Below are positions 1 to 8,486 of a stretch of 64,000 nt of DNA, one piece after another. Both the position numbers and the translations under genes were made by a program. Numbering within the stretch: the stretch's first letter is position 1; each line of letters opens with the position of its first letter. The DNA is taken from NCBI GenBank assembly GCA_046080565.1, contig JBJTUF010000092.1:30080-94079 (forward strand). Direction: 5' to 3'. The notes under the pieces are model-generated. The model was not told where the DNA came from. It worked only from the letters and a program-made list of their open reading frames with translations, and did not search any database. This DNA is from Cuspidothrix sp046080565 (lineage in GTDB: Bacteria > Cyanobacteriota > Cyanobacteriia > Cyanobacteriales > Nostocaceae).

Positions 1-62
1 TTCCCTTGCGTTGTGTGTAATAAAGTGACTGTAAAAATTAAGGAGTTTAGGAGTTAGAAGGA

Positions 63-78
63 GCGAACGGCCGTTCGC
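63..78. repeat. 16-bp perfect palindrome in left-edge intergenic DNA
   Basis: GCGAACGGCCGTTCGC is a perfect palindrome. It lies in non-coding DNA downstream of the birA-like gene, surrounded by purine-rich low-complexity sequence. Such palindromes are commonly dispersed in Nostocales genomes. I see no gene in the first 195 bases. Confidence 0.6.
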
Positions 79-195
79 CTGTACAGGAGTTCAGTAGAAA
101 TAAATTTCTCCCCTACTCCTGTGCTTCCCTGGGTTCCTGCGTCTTTTAGGGGCAACCATGGGGGGACTGCCCCTACTTTTCCCCTTTTCCCTGAA

Positions 196-1002
196 TCATT
201 TTTGACGATAACCCAAACTGATTGTACCCGGTTGCAGAGAAATTTCTGGTATTACAGGTGTTTTTGGATCAAAATTTGCCATTTGTAAGCGGAGATTACC
301 CTCTTGAGTAACTCCCACTACTGTACCTAAAAAATTATTGACATAGACCTGATCACCCATATTTGTGAGTACATCAAGATAGCGAGACAAAAGAATATTT
401 ATTCCTTCGACCTGTAGACAGTCTATACCGGACTTAATTCCTAGTAAAACTTGAGCAGTTAGGGTTTCTAAATGATGAATCATCTGATAATTATGGGAAT
501 TTTGCCATAGTTGCAGATTAATTCCTGTTTCTGGGACTTGATTTGTCCAGTTGATACCAACACCAATTACAGCTTGAGTGATTTGTCCTTGATTAACTTT
601 CGTTTCCGTTAAAATGCCGCCTAACTTACGACCATCTAATACTAAATCATTTGGCCATTTTATGCCTACTGGTAGACCACATTTTTGCAATTGTGCTGTA
701 ATTCCCCAAGCACTAGCTAAAGTAAGTTGATAACTGCTAGTAGCTTGTAATTGAGGATCTATTGCCATCGAAAGATATAGACCACCAGTATCAGATTGCC
801 ATTGACGACCCCATTGCCCTCGTCCTGCGGTTTGGTGGGTGGCAATAACTACAGAACCAGATTGTTCTCCTTCGTTAATTAGTTTCCACAGAACTTGATT
901 TGTGGAGGATACAGTGTTAAAAATATGTAGAGAGAATGGTAAATTTTGCTGCTGATATTCTAGTTTTAAGCTATCTACCAAAAGTTGCCGATTAAATTCC
1001 AC
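196..1002 (-). CDS. birA: Biotin--[acetyl-CoA-carboxylase] ligase
   Basis: This enzyme joins biotin to the biotin carboxyl carrier protein of acetyl-CoA carboxylase through biotinyl-5'-AMP. The 268-residue product has the biotin/ATP loop GRGQWGR at residues 60-66, KWPNDL at 115-120 followed by GRKLGG, and GVGINW in the middle. There is no N-terminal winged-helix domain, so this is the short monofunctional form, not the bifunctional repressor of E. coli. The C-terminal third fits the small SH3-like domain. It is transcribed away from pgeF, with about 246 bp between the two starts. Confidence 0.9.
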   Translation of the reverse strand: MEFNRQLLVDSLKLEYQQQNLPFSLHIFNTVSSTNQVLWKLINEGEQSGSVVIATHQTAGRGQWGRQWQSDTGGLYLSMAIDPQLQATSSYQLTLASAWGITAQLQKCGLPVGIKWPNDLVLDGRKLGGILTETKVNQGQITQAVIGVGINWTNQVPETGINLQLWQNSHNYQMIHHLETLTAQVLLGIKSGIDCLQVEGINILLSRYLDVLTNMGDQVYVNNFLGTVVGVTQEGNLRLQMANFDPKTPVIPEISLQPGTISLGYRQK

Positions 1003-1248
1003 CGCAGTTCCCCATAGTTGAGTTCAAAATTTTTTTGGTTTTTGGGCAAATCTTTTTAAGTAGGTGGACGTGAAATAACCAAAATGTGTAAAGAAAAGTA
1101 GAATCGCTGAAAACTTTTTCACTCTTACCTTTTGCAAGAAAGCCTCTTGCCTTGCTATAACGATAATTTTTAAGTCCAACCTACTTAGCCGTTGTTCAAG
1201 TTAGCATTGATTGAAGATTATTAATTTTCTCTTGAGGTTTGGTTAAAG

Positions 1249-2025
1249 ATGCACATTTGGCACTGGCAGAATTGGCAAGGTCTACCTTACCTAACTTGTA
1301 GTTTACTCAAACCTTGGCCACACGGTTTCTTTACCCAACAGTTTTGGCCACGTCCACCCGATGAACTAACTCAAGCACTACAACCAGAGGCTTCAGCTTA
1401 TCGTTTAAAACAGGTACATGGCAATACTGTTTTAACTCCCCAAGAAATTGATGATTACATCAATACCAGTGATGATGATTTGGCTTTGGCAGATGGTTTA
1501 ATTAGTGAGCAACCTTTACAAGCTGTTTGGGTAGCTTCTGCTGATTGTACACCTGTGTTAATTGGAGATGTGAAGACTGGACAGGTGGCAGCTTTACACG
1601 CTGGTTGGCGAGGTACGGCGGCGAAAATTATCCCCGAAGCTATTAACAGAATGCAGTCCCACGGTAGTAATTTAGCAGATTTGCGGGTGGCAATGGGCCC
1701 AGCGATTGCGGGAGAAGTTTATCAAGTTTCTGTGGAAGTAGCGGCACAAATTGGTAATAGTATTATATCAGATAATGATCCAGAAAAAATAGTTGCTGCG
1801 TTACATGATTTACCCAATTCACCTTTATTTCCAGATGAGGAACCAGGAAAGGTACGTTTAGATGTGCGCCGGGTAAATGCTTTACAGTTAGAGAAATTGG
1901 GAATTAGTGTGGAACAAATTGCGATCGCTCCTTATTGTACTTTCCAAACTCCGGAACATTTCTTTTCCTATCGTCGAGAAAGGGAAAAAAAGGTGCAATG
2001 GTCAGGAATTGTTAGTTTGGAATAG
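1249..2025 (+). CDS. pgeF: Peptidoglycan editing factor PgeF / polyphenol oxidase family (YfiH)
   Basis: This is a 258-residue laccase-domain (DUF152/YfiH) protein. Members are Zn/Cu-binding enzymes. E. coli YfiH acts in peptidoglycan editing, and other members were reported as purine nucleoside phosphorylases or polyphenol oxidases. Visible motifs are QVHG (55-58), ADC (98-100), HAGWRG (117-122), MGPAI near 148, and the C-terminal FSYRRE. These supply the His and Cys metal ligands. The length is normal. A HIP1 site lies inside the gene. It is divergent from birA and upstream of amt. Confidence 0.88.
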   Translation: MHIWHWQNWQGLPYLTCSLLKPWPHGFFTQQFWPRPPDELTQALQPEASAYRLKQVHGNTVLTPQEIDDYINTSDDDLALADGLISEQPLQAVWVASADCTPVLIGDVKTGQVAALHAGWRGTAAKIIPEAINRMQSHGSNLADLRVAMGPAIAGEVYQVSVEVAAQIGNSIISDNDPEKIVAALHDLPNSPLFPDEEPGKVRLDVRRVNALQLEKLGISVEQIAIAPYCTFQTPEHFFSYRREREKKVQWSGIVSLE

Positions 2026-2271
2026 TTACCGACCTCAAGGCGCGGCTATTATTGATGCTTTATTGACTGGTGCGACTCTTGATGTAGGGGATATTTCTGA
2101 GTGCCTAAAATCATAACCTAAAACTTTTCAAACATCTTCTCAGATGTGGTCAAAATGCAAAAATTGCATCATCAAATTAACATTGGTGAATATGTTCTTT
2201 TCCATCAAACGTAATATTTTTATTAAGCTGCTGAAAATTTAGAAGTTGAGTAACTTTTAAGACAGAAAAAG

Positions 2272-2285
2272 GTAGTAAATAATAC
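2272..2285. promoter_or_regulatory. Candidate NtcA-binding site upstream of amt
   Basis: The sequence is GTA, eight bases, then TAC, a perfect match to the NtcA consensus GTAN8TAC. Its centre is about 58 bp before the chosen GTG start of the ammonium transporter. NtcA is the global nitrogen regulator of cyanobacteria and is known to activate amt genes under nitrogen limitation. The -10 element that should follow about 22 bp downstream is weak, so this is a prediction. Confidence 0.55.
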
Positions 2286-2336
2286 GAATTGTATTTAATT
2301 AAGACCAAAATTGCAGGCGCAGAGGAAAGAAAAGAA

Positions 2337-3725
2337 GTGTTCAAAAAAGCGGTTATTGTCGGGTGTTTAACTCTATTCTTGCTTTTAGGGTTGTTAACGG
2401 CAAGTGCTTTTGCCCAAGGTGTAGTGGGTACAACTGCTCCTGATACGGGAGATACAGCATTTATGTTGATCTCATCGGGCTTAGTATTACTCATGACTCC
2501 AGGATTAGCATTCTTTTATGGTGGGTTTGTGCGATCGCACAATATTCTCAACACATTAATGATGAGTTTTGTGTTGATGGGAATTGTGGGAGTAAGCTGG
2601 GTTTTGTGGGGTTATAGTCTCTCTTTTGCTCCTGGTTTACCCTTCATTGGTGGCTTACAGTGGCTAGGGTTAAACGGTGTCGGCCTAGAAACAACGGGTT
2701 ATCTAGAAGGTTCAGCACCAGCAGAAGTTGTTTCCTATGCGGGGACAATTCCCCATCAAGCATTCATGATCTATCAGGCCATGTTTGCAATTATTACCCC
2801 AGCTTTAATTTCGGGAGCGATCGCAGAACGGATGAGTTTCCGTGCATATTGTCTCTTTGTATTACTGTGGTCAAATTTCATCTACACACCCTTAGCACAC
2901 ATGGTTTGGGCAAAAGGGGGATTTTTAGGATTATATGGTGGTATAGGCTCTCTAGATTTTGCTGGTGGCACTGTAGTTCATATCAGTTCTGGTGTTTCCG
3001 CCCTAGTAGCAGCCATTGTTCTGGGCCCAAGAAAAAACTATCCAGATCGTCTCAGTCCACCACATAATGTTCCCTTTATTTTATTAGGTGCTGGTTTACT
3101 GTGGTTTGGTTGGTTTGGTTTTAATGCGGGTAGTGCCTTATCCGCCGGCTCAGTTGCCACAGTAGCCTTTGTCGCTACTAATACATCAGCCGCAGCAGGG
3201 GCTTTGATGTGGTTGATTTTAGAAGCCACATTAAGAGGAAAACCCACCGCTGTGGGAGCAGCAACAGGGGCTGTTGCGGGTTTAGTTGGTATCACCCCCG
3301 CCGCAGGATTTGTGACACCTGTAGCTGCAATTTTAATAGGTTTTATTACCTCGGTGGTTTGCTTCTATGCTGTTAGTTTCAAGCATAAAGTCCAGGTTGA
3401 TGATGCCTTAGATACCTATCCTGTACATGGAGTTGGTGGTACTGTGGGCGCGATTTTAACAGCTATATTTGCTACGGTTGAAGTTAACAGCGGTGGGAAA
3501 GATGGTGTTCTCCGTGGTAATTTTAGTGAATTATTTGTGGAATTAGCAGCGATCGCCCTGGCCTATATTATTGCTGGAGTGGGAACTTGGATCATTTTGA
3601 AAATTATTGCGGTTACAGTCGGTTTACGAGTTCCAGAACAAACAGAAGATCAAGGTTTAGATATCAACGAACATGGGGAAGAAGGTTATAACTCTGAGTT
3701 TGCAGATCGTATTTCTACTAGGTAG
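2337..3725 (+). CDS. amt: Ammonium transporter (Amt family)
   Basis: This is an eleven-helix Amt/MEP/Rh channel that imports ammonium across the cytoplasmic membrane. I chose GTG at 2337 over the TTG at 2289. It follows a purine-rich AGAGGAAAG by a good distance and yields a clean signal sequence, MFKKAVIVGC through ASAFAQ, as is usual for cyanobacterial Amt1. Family signatures include FFYGGFVR, the DFAGGTVVH segment and DDALDTYPVHGVGG, which carries the conserved pore region and second His. The protein is about 462 residues. The NtcA-like site at 2272-2285 suggests nitrogen control. Confidence 0.92.
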   Translation: MFKKAVIVGCLTLFLLLGLLTASAFAQGVVGTTAPDTGDTAFMLISSGLVLLMTPGLAFFYGGFVRSHNILNTLMMSFVLMGIVGVSWVLWGYSLSFAPGLPFIGGLQWLGLNGVGLETTGYLEGSAPAEVVSYAGTIPHQAFMIYQAMFAIITPALISGAIAERMSFRAYCLFVLLWSNFIYTPLAHMVWAKGGFLGLYGGIGSLDFAGGTVVHISSGVSALVAAIVLGPRKNYPDRLSPPHNVPFILLGAGLLWFGWFGFNAGSALSAGSVATVAFVATNTSAAAGALMWLILEATLRGKPTAVGAATGAVAGLVGITPAAGFVTPVAAILIGFITSVVCFYAVSFKHKVQVDDALDTYPVHGVGGTVGAILTAIFATVEVNSGGKDGVLRGNFSELFVELAAIALAYIIAGVGTWIILKIIAVTVGLRVPEQTEDQGLDINEHGEEGYNSEFADRISTR

Positions 3726-4197
3726 AAATTTCTGATAGGGAAGCGTGACGTAAGCCATAAAAGTCTGTTTCTGGGGTGCAAAATGTGGGATGATCTTAAT
3801 CCCGCTTTTATCCCCTTAATGACTGCCAATTCTGTAGCTAAAAAGCAAGTTGTTTTTGTAGATAATATTATGTCCGGTAGAATACTTATCATATCTGTTG
3901 GGGCTGGTAATTGCTAATTGGGCAAAAATAATTATTACTCAAAAACTTATATCGTAAGTGATTGACCGGACTTGATATAATACCAATTTTATGTGAAGCT
4001 GCTTATGTTTATTACCCCCCGGCGTTGCTGTTTGACCCCAAAATCCCCACGCCTTTAGGCTCGGTAGTATAGCTGTAGCCAGGATAATTAGGACATTATG
4101 AATCCTTGAAACATATATATAACAAGGCTTTTTCTCCTGCCTCCTGTCTTCTGCTATATGTCAAAATGAAGTTCAATATCAGTAATATTTATTAGTC
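3726..4197. other. Intergenic stretch with one dispersed-repeat copy
   Basis: No gene is supported here. Bases about 4073-4160 match about 45468-45565: AGCTGTAG, CAGGAT, ATTAGGACAT and CCTTGAAAC occur in the same order. It is a two-copy dispersed repeat. The rest is AT-rich with C-runs. Confidence 0.6.
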
Positions 4198-5058
4198 GTG
4201 TCTAACCGTATAAAAAACTTTCCTCTTTGGGGAGTATTCGCGCTGTTAAGTAATATCATCCTGATGTTAGCGGTGATTTTATTAATTTGGCGACAGTATA
4301 AAAGCACCCCTGAAATCTCCAGCATACCAATCCGAGAGCAACGAGAACCAGTGAAGCTAGACTGGAATAATCAATATGTACCACCAGAGTTAGGACCTCG
4401 CCATAAACTCAGTTATCCCGAATGGTTAGATATTCTCAAGCAAGAAGCGAAAATAACTGTTCAGAAAAAGCCGCCACGTTTAACTATATTGGCAGGAGAT
4501 TCTCTGAGTTTATGGTTTCCACCAGAATTATTACCAGATAATAGAACTTGGTTAAATCAAGGTATTTCTGGGGAAGTTACCAACGGACTACTACAAAGAT
4601 TAGATTTTTTTGACCGCACCCAACCAGAGATGATTTTCATTATGGTGGGAATTAATGATTTAATTCGTGGCTTGGATGATGCGGAAATTTTGGGTAATTA
4701 TCGGCAAATTATTACTTATTTGCTAAAGATACACCCCCAAGCGGAAATTCTGGTGCAGTCAATTTTACCTCATGGTGCGGAGGGGGCAACTTGGGAAGGT
4801 AAGGAGAAACTGCTGGCTATTCCGAATACTCGAATTCGCACTTTAAATGAGGAATTAAAAAAAATTGCTGTTGAAAAAGGTGTAAAATATCTCGATTTAC
4901 ATCCTCTATTTACTGATAAACAAGGTAATCTCCGTTCAGATTTTACGACCGACGGTTTACATTTAAGTCCTCCAGGTTATCTGGTGTGGCGGACTGCTTT
5001 GCAAATGTATTTAGAGGGAATAGGGAATAGGGAAGAGGGAATAGGCAAGAGGCAATAG
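4198..5058 (+). CDS. SGNH/GDSL-family hydrolase, membrane-anchored
   Basis: The protein has 286 residues from a GTG start. Residues about 11-31 form one N-terminal transmembrane or signal segment, followed by a proline-rich linker. The esterase domain then starts with the nucleophile block GDSLS at 100-104. GINDL follows near 152, carrying the block III Gly/Asn, and DGLHLSPPG near 263 supplies the catalytic Asp and His. The fold acts on ester bonds in lipids, cell-wall sugars or peptides; the substrate cannot be predicted. The last 14 or so residues are encoded by heptanucleotide tandem repeats (see 5016-5071), so the natural C-terminus has probably been replaced or extended by repeat DNA. 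Confidence 0.82.
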   Translation: MSNRIKNFPLWGVFALLSNIILMLAVILLIWRQYKSTPEISSIPIREQREPVKLDWNNQYVPPELGPRHKLSYPEWLDILKQEAKITVQKKPPRLTILAGDSLSLWFPPELLPDNRTWLNQGISGEVTNGLLQRLDFFDRTQPEMIFIMVGINDLIRGLDDAEILGNYRQIITYLLKIHPQAEILVQSILPHGAEGATWEGKEKLLAIPNTRIRTLNEELKKIAVEKGVKYLDLHPLFTDKQGNLRSDFTTDGLHLSPPGYLVWRTALQMYLEGIGNREEGIGKRQ

Positions 5059-5071
5059 GCAAGAGGCAATA
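5016..5071. repeat. Heptanucleotide tandem repeat (STRR), eight units
   Basis: Eight 7-bp units run without interruption: GGGAATA, GGGAATA, GGGAAGA, GGGAATA, GGCAAGA, GGCAATA, GGCAAGA, GGCAATA. This matches the short tandemly repeated repetitive sequences known from heterocystous cyanobacteria. The first six units overlap the 3' end of the SGNH hydrolase gene and supply its stop codon. Confidence 0.9.
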
Positions 5072-5232
5072 GTTCAGGAGGAAATATGAAGGAATAAGAA
5101 AATAATTTTCTCCCCCGCTCCCCTGCCTCTCCGCCCCTCCGCTCTCCGAAACGTTAATATTTCCGTGAAAAAGCCACAATCGTCTCCAAGTGCGAGAAAA
5201 TCAAAAAGAGTAACTTTAGTTGTCAATCTCAA

Positions 5233-6462
5233 ATGGATACAAAAGCTTTTAAACGCAGCCTTCAACATTCAGCGAATTACAATCGTAAAGGCTTTGGCCA
5301 TCAAGCGGAAGTTTCTACCCAGTTACAATCTGAATATCAAAGTAACTTAATTCAGGAAATACGCGATGCCTCCGGCGAGCATAGCTATCGCAACTACATT
5401 CTCAAACGTGGTGATGTTACCATTCAATTAGCTCAAGCTTTTGGCTTTTGTTGGGGTGTGGAACGCGCTGTAGCCATGGCCTATGAAACCCGTCAGCATT
5501 TCCCTACAGAACGCATTTGGATTACTAATGAAATTATTCATAATCCATCTGTTAATAAAAGAATGCAGGAAATGCAGGTAGAATTTATTCCTGTAATTGA
5601 CAAAGTAAAAGATTTTTCTGTGGTTGGTAAGGGCGATGTAGTGATTTTACCAGCCTTTGGTGCAAGTGTTCAAGAAATGCAAATCTTGAATGATAAAGGC
5701 TGTCAAATTGTAGATACTACTTGTCCTTGGGTTTCTAAGGTTTGGAACACTGTAGAAAAGCATAAAAAAGGCGATTATACTTCCATTATTCATGGAAAAT
5801 ATAAACATGAAGAAACCGTTGCTACAAGTTCCTTTGCTGGCAAATATTTGATTGTTTTGAATTTAAAAGAAGCAGAATATGTAACTAATTATATTCTCAA
5901 TGGAGGCGATCGCCAGGAATTTTTAACTAAGTTTGCCAAAGCTTATTCGGTGGGATTTGATCCTGATCAAGATTTACAACGGGTAGGTATTGCTAACCAA
6001 ACAACCATGCTCAAAGGTGAAACCGAACAAATCGGCAAAATGCTGGAACGCACCATGATGCAAAAATATGGCCCAGCAGAATTAAATCAGCATTTCCAAA
6101 ATTTTAATACCATCTGTGATGCGACTCAAGAACGTCAAGATGCTATGTTAGAATTAGTAGAAGAAGATGTAGATTTAATGATAGTTATTGGTGGGTTTAA
6201 TTCATCAAATACCACCCAATTACAACAGATTGCTTTTGATCGGGGTATTCCTTCCTATCACATTGATTGTGTAGATAGAATTCACTCAGCTAATAGTATT
6301 GAACATCGCCAATTATCAGGTGATTTAGTAATTACAGAAAATTGGCTACCATCAGGAGAAATTAAAGTTGGTGTCACTTCTGGCGCTTCTACACCGGATA
6401 AAGTTGTGGAAGATGTCATTGAGAAAATTTTTGCCCTCAAAGCTACAGCAGCTTTAGTGTAA
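5233..6462 (+). CDS. ispH: 4-hydroxy-3-methylbut-2-enyl diphosphate reductase
   Basis: IspH is the last enzyme of the MEP isoprenoid pathway. It converts HMBPP to IPP and DMAPP with a [4Fe-4S] cluster. The 409-residue protein is of the long cyanobacterial/plastid type. The three cluster cysteines are visible: C73 in GFCWGVER, C164 in DTTCPW and C295 in NTICDATQ. The start MDTKAFKRSL is the usual start of Nostocales IspH. The odd feature is an extra segment ASGEHSYR at residues 46-53, between EIRD and NYILKRGDV. It is encoded by DNA that resembles a dispersed repeat. It lies before the catalytic core, so activity is probably retained. Confidence 0.95.
   Translation: MDTKAFKRSLQHSANYNRKGFGHQAEVSTQLQSEYQSNLIQEIRDASGEHSYRNYILKRGDVTIQLAQAFGFCWGVERAVAMAYETRQHFPTERIWITNEIIHNPSVNKRMQEMQVEFIPVIDKVKDFSVVGKGDVVILPAFGASVQEMQILNDKGCQIVDTTCPWVSKVWNTVEKHKKGDYTSIIHGKYKHEETVATSSFAGKYLIVLNLKEAEYVTNYILNGGDRQEFLTKFAKAYSVGFDPDQDLQRVGIANQTTMLKGETEQIGKMLERTMMQKYGPAELNQHFQNFNTICDATQERQDAMLELVEEDVDLMIVIGGFNSSNTTQLQQIAFDRGIPSYHIDCVDRIHSANSIEHRQLSGDLVITENWLPSGEIKVGVTSGASTPDKVVEDVIEKIFALKATAALV
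5368..5391. repeat. 24-bp in-frame dispersed-repeat insertion in ispH
   Basis: The bases encode ASGEHSYR and have the character of the small GC-rich repeats scattered through Nostocales genomes (GATGCCTCCGGCGAGC core). The flanks carry GCGAT and ATCGC in inverted order. Cyanobacterial IspH proteins as I remember them lack this segment. Confidence 0.6.
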
Positions 6463-6489
6463 TTATTTTTGATGTTCCTCAAATATAAC

Positions 6490-6513
6490 TAGAGACGTTC
6501 CATGGAACGCCTC
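6490..6513. repeat. Palindromic hairpin downstream of ispH
   Basis: CGTTCCATGGAACG (6495-6508) is a perfect 14-bp palindrome within a longer AGAG/CTCT stem. It lies between the convergent ispH and sodB genes, where it could help end transcription. There is no T-run, so it may simply be a dispersed palindrome. A related GTAGAGACGTTCC hairpin occurs at 43673. Confidence 0.5.
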
Positions 6514-6674
6514 TACAATTACAGCATATTTGATATCAATGAGGTAAAACCACAAAATCATAAAACCCTTGTGGAACAGGCATCCTCCCTGTTAAACTTG
6601 TACCTCATAACTTAGGAAACTGCCGTGTGATTGATAATTTTAGATGAAAAAATCCAAAATCTAAAATTGAGTAA

Positions 6675-7274
6675 CTAAGCAGCTAAATTTTCAGCTACAA
6701 AATCCCAGTTCACCAAATTATCTAAGAAATTTTTGATGAACCCAGGACGAGCATTTTTGAAATCAATGTAGTAAGCGTGTTCCCAAACGTCAATGGTGAG
6801 AAGTGCTTTTTTACCATGAGCAAGAGGGTTTTCGGCGTTGGGGGTTTTCATTACTTTGAGTGTACCACCATCATCAACTAACCAAGCCCAACCACTACCG
6901 AATTGAGTTGCCGCAGCATTAGAAAATTCTTCTTTGAATTTGTCGAAGCTACCAAAATCTTTTTCAATTCTAGCTGCTAAATTGCCTGTAGGTGCGCCGC
7001 CACCTGCGGGTTTTAAGCAATTCCAGAAGAAAGTATGATTCCAAACTTGAGCAGCATTATTGAAAATGCCAACTTTTGTAGAGTCTTTAAAAGCGATTTG
7101 AATTACTTCTTCCAAAGATTTGGTAGCTAATTCTGTACCTTCAGTTAACTTATTGAGGTTATCTACATAAGCTTTATGATGCTTACCATAGTGATACTCA
7201 AAGGTTTCAGCTTTCATGCCATAAGGCTCTAGAGCATAAGAATCAAAAGGTAAGGGGGGTTGTGTAAATGCCAT
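6675..7274 (-). CDS. sodB: Superoxide dismutase, iron type
   Basis: This enzyme dismutates superoxide to oxygen and hydrogen peroxide in the cytosol. It has 199 residues, normal for the Fe/Mn-SOD family. The metal-ligand motifs are visible: the N-terminal EYHYGKHHKAY region, NHTFFWN and DVWEHAYY near the C-terminus. Sequence such as AAATQFGSGWAWLV and the absence of a signal peptide fit cytosolic SodB better than the membrane-bound Mn form (SodA) of heterocystous cyanobacteria. It is convergent with ispH. The 382-bp upstream region (7275-7656) has a HIP1 site but no recognised operator. Confidence 0.92.
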   Translation of the reverse strand: MAFTQPPLPFDSYALEPYGMKAETFEYHYGKHHKAYVDNLNKLTEGTELATKSLEEVIQIAFKDSTKVGIFNNAAQVWNHTFFWNCLKPAGGGAPTGNLAARIEKDFGSFDKFKEEFSNAAATQFGSGWAWLVDDGGTLKVMKTPNAENPLAHGKKALLTIDVWEHAYYIDFKNARPGFIKNFLDNLVNWDFVAENLAA

Positions 7275-7656
7275 TGTATGAAATCCTCTCTTTACTGTTT
7301 TCTAGTTGAAAGCTATCAAAAGCTCCAGAAATTCCAGGCTTTATATGGTCTGGTCTTATATCTTTAAGGATCGGGATATAAAACTTAACATTGCTATTCT
7401 ACTACCAAAATGAAAATTCTCAGCACTGTCAAAGTAGTTATTCTAGAAGAGAACCCCGAAAATTGCCAGCTTTAGCCCAAATGCGCCCTTTAGGACGTTG
7501 TATAATGCGTTGCATAAGCCTTGGTACTAAATACTTTGTCTATTGCTAGAGATGATCTGGATATTGTAAATTGTTGTAGGGGAGCGATCGCTATACTGAA
7601 GATTAGGCAACAAATTTTATCAACTTGTCCTACTCAAAAATTACCATCAACAAATC
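7275..7656. other. Intergenic region between sodB and the interrupted gene
   Basis: This is the divergent promoter region for sodB and the gene starting at 7657. A HIP1 octamer lies near 7583. A 25-codon reading frame on the minus strand (7515 down to 7439) is too short to support. I see nothing else in it. Confidence 0.5.
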
Positions 7657-8418
7657 ATGAATCAGCGACTAACTCAAGAACAATTAAACCAAATTATTGT
7701 AGAAGTTCAAGGTTTACAATTACGTCAAGAAGCGGAATTTGATCAAAAGCAAATTCACGAAATTTTACAAGAGTTAAATTTACCACCAGAATTATTAGAT
7801 GAAGCATTAATTCAATTACGTCGTCGTCAAGCTTTGGAAGTGCAACAACGGCGAAATAAAATGATTCTAGCAGGAGTAGTTGCGGCTGTAATCCTAACTG
7901 TAGGAGGATTCTTCTTTGTGAATCAGCGACAGAATTCTTTACTCACTAATATTTCTGTTCAACAAGATAAAATTACCTTAGCAGATAATCGTAATTTGCA
8001 AACAATTGATCGTCAATCGAATCCTGAAATTTTTTATCGTGTCACTTTAAAAGATGCCCCCATAGGTCAAAAATTATCTCTTACTTGTAATTGGATTGAT
8101 CCCAGGGCTGTTTCATTCTAAAATCTGACATTTTATGTATTTACGACAATGCATCATTTTAGGCTTCAGGAATTCCATCTCACAATGGCTGAAAACACCT
8201 AAATTCGTTGCTTAAATCTAGAATGAAATAACCCTGGGATTGATCCTAATGGTCAAGTTGTTAAACAAAATAACTATCCAACCCGCGAAATTACAACTTC
8301 TATTTGGGATACCTATTGTCGTTATACTATTAATCCTACTGCACCTGTGGGTAATTGGAAAGTAGAAATATTAGTAGCAGGAAGAAAAATTAGTGATGAA
8401 ACATTTGTAGTTAAATAA
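7657..8418 (+). pseudogene. Conserved membrane protein gene interrupted by a 138-bp MITE
   Basis: The gene opens with a charged helical N-terminus (LTQEQLNQIIVEVQGLQ, residues 4-20). One transmembrane segment follows at about residues 68-87, then a periplasmic domain. At codon 149 the frame runs into an MITE and stops at 8121. If bases 8101-8244 (MITE plus one copy of the ATTGAT duplication) are removed, the frame continues exactly: NWID joins PNGQVV and ends at the TAA at 8416-8418, restoring about 205 residues. I do not recognise a function. The truncated 154-residue product may still be made. Confidence 0.85.
8101..8238. mobile_element. MITE with 19-bp terminal inverted repeats and 6-bp target duplication
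   Basis: The left end is CCCAGGGCTGTTTCATTCT. The right end is its inverse with two changes (AGAATGAAATAACCCTGGG). The direct repeat ATTGAT flanks both sides, at 8095-8100 and 8239-8244. The element is 138 bp with no coding capacity, which defines a non-autonomous miniature element. It disrupts the gene at 7657-8418. Confidence 0.9.
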
Positions 8419-8486
8419 GCTGTTGTGTATTTAGTTTGGATCAATAAATCAAATCACAAAAGTCAAATAAATTATACTTCAGACTA

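Noticed and set aside
1907..2116. A 69-codon frame overlapping the 3' end of pgeF and running past it
   Set aside because: Most of it lies in another frame of pgeF, which is complete and ends normally. There is no ribosome site and I see no known domain in the extra 90 bp.
2177..2494. A minus-strand frame over the amt promoter and signal peptide
   Set aside because: It is the reverse of the amt start region and has no domain. The NtcA site and amt start explain this DNA.
5016..5071. Possible CRISPR array because of regular repeats
   Set aside because: The units are contiguous heptads without spacers, as are 17469-17510 and 25062-25096. No cas genes are present in the window.
7439..7515. A 25-codon minus-strand frame beginning MQRIIQRPKGRIWAKAG
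   Set aside because: It is too short, and it has no ribosome site or recognised similarity.
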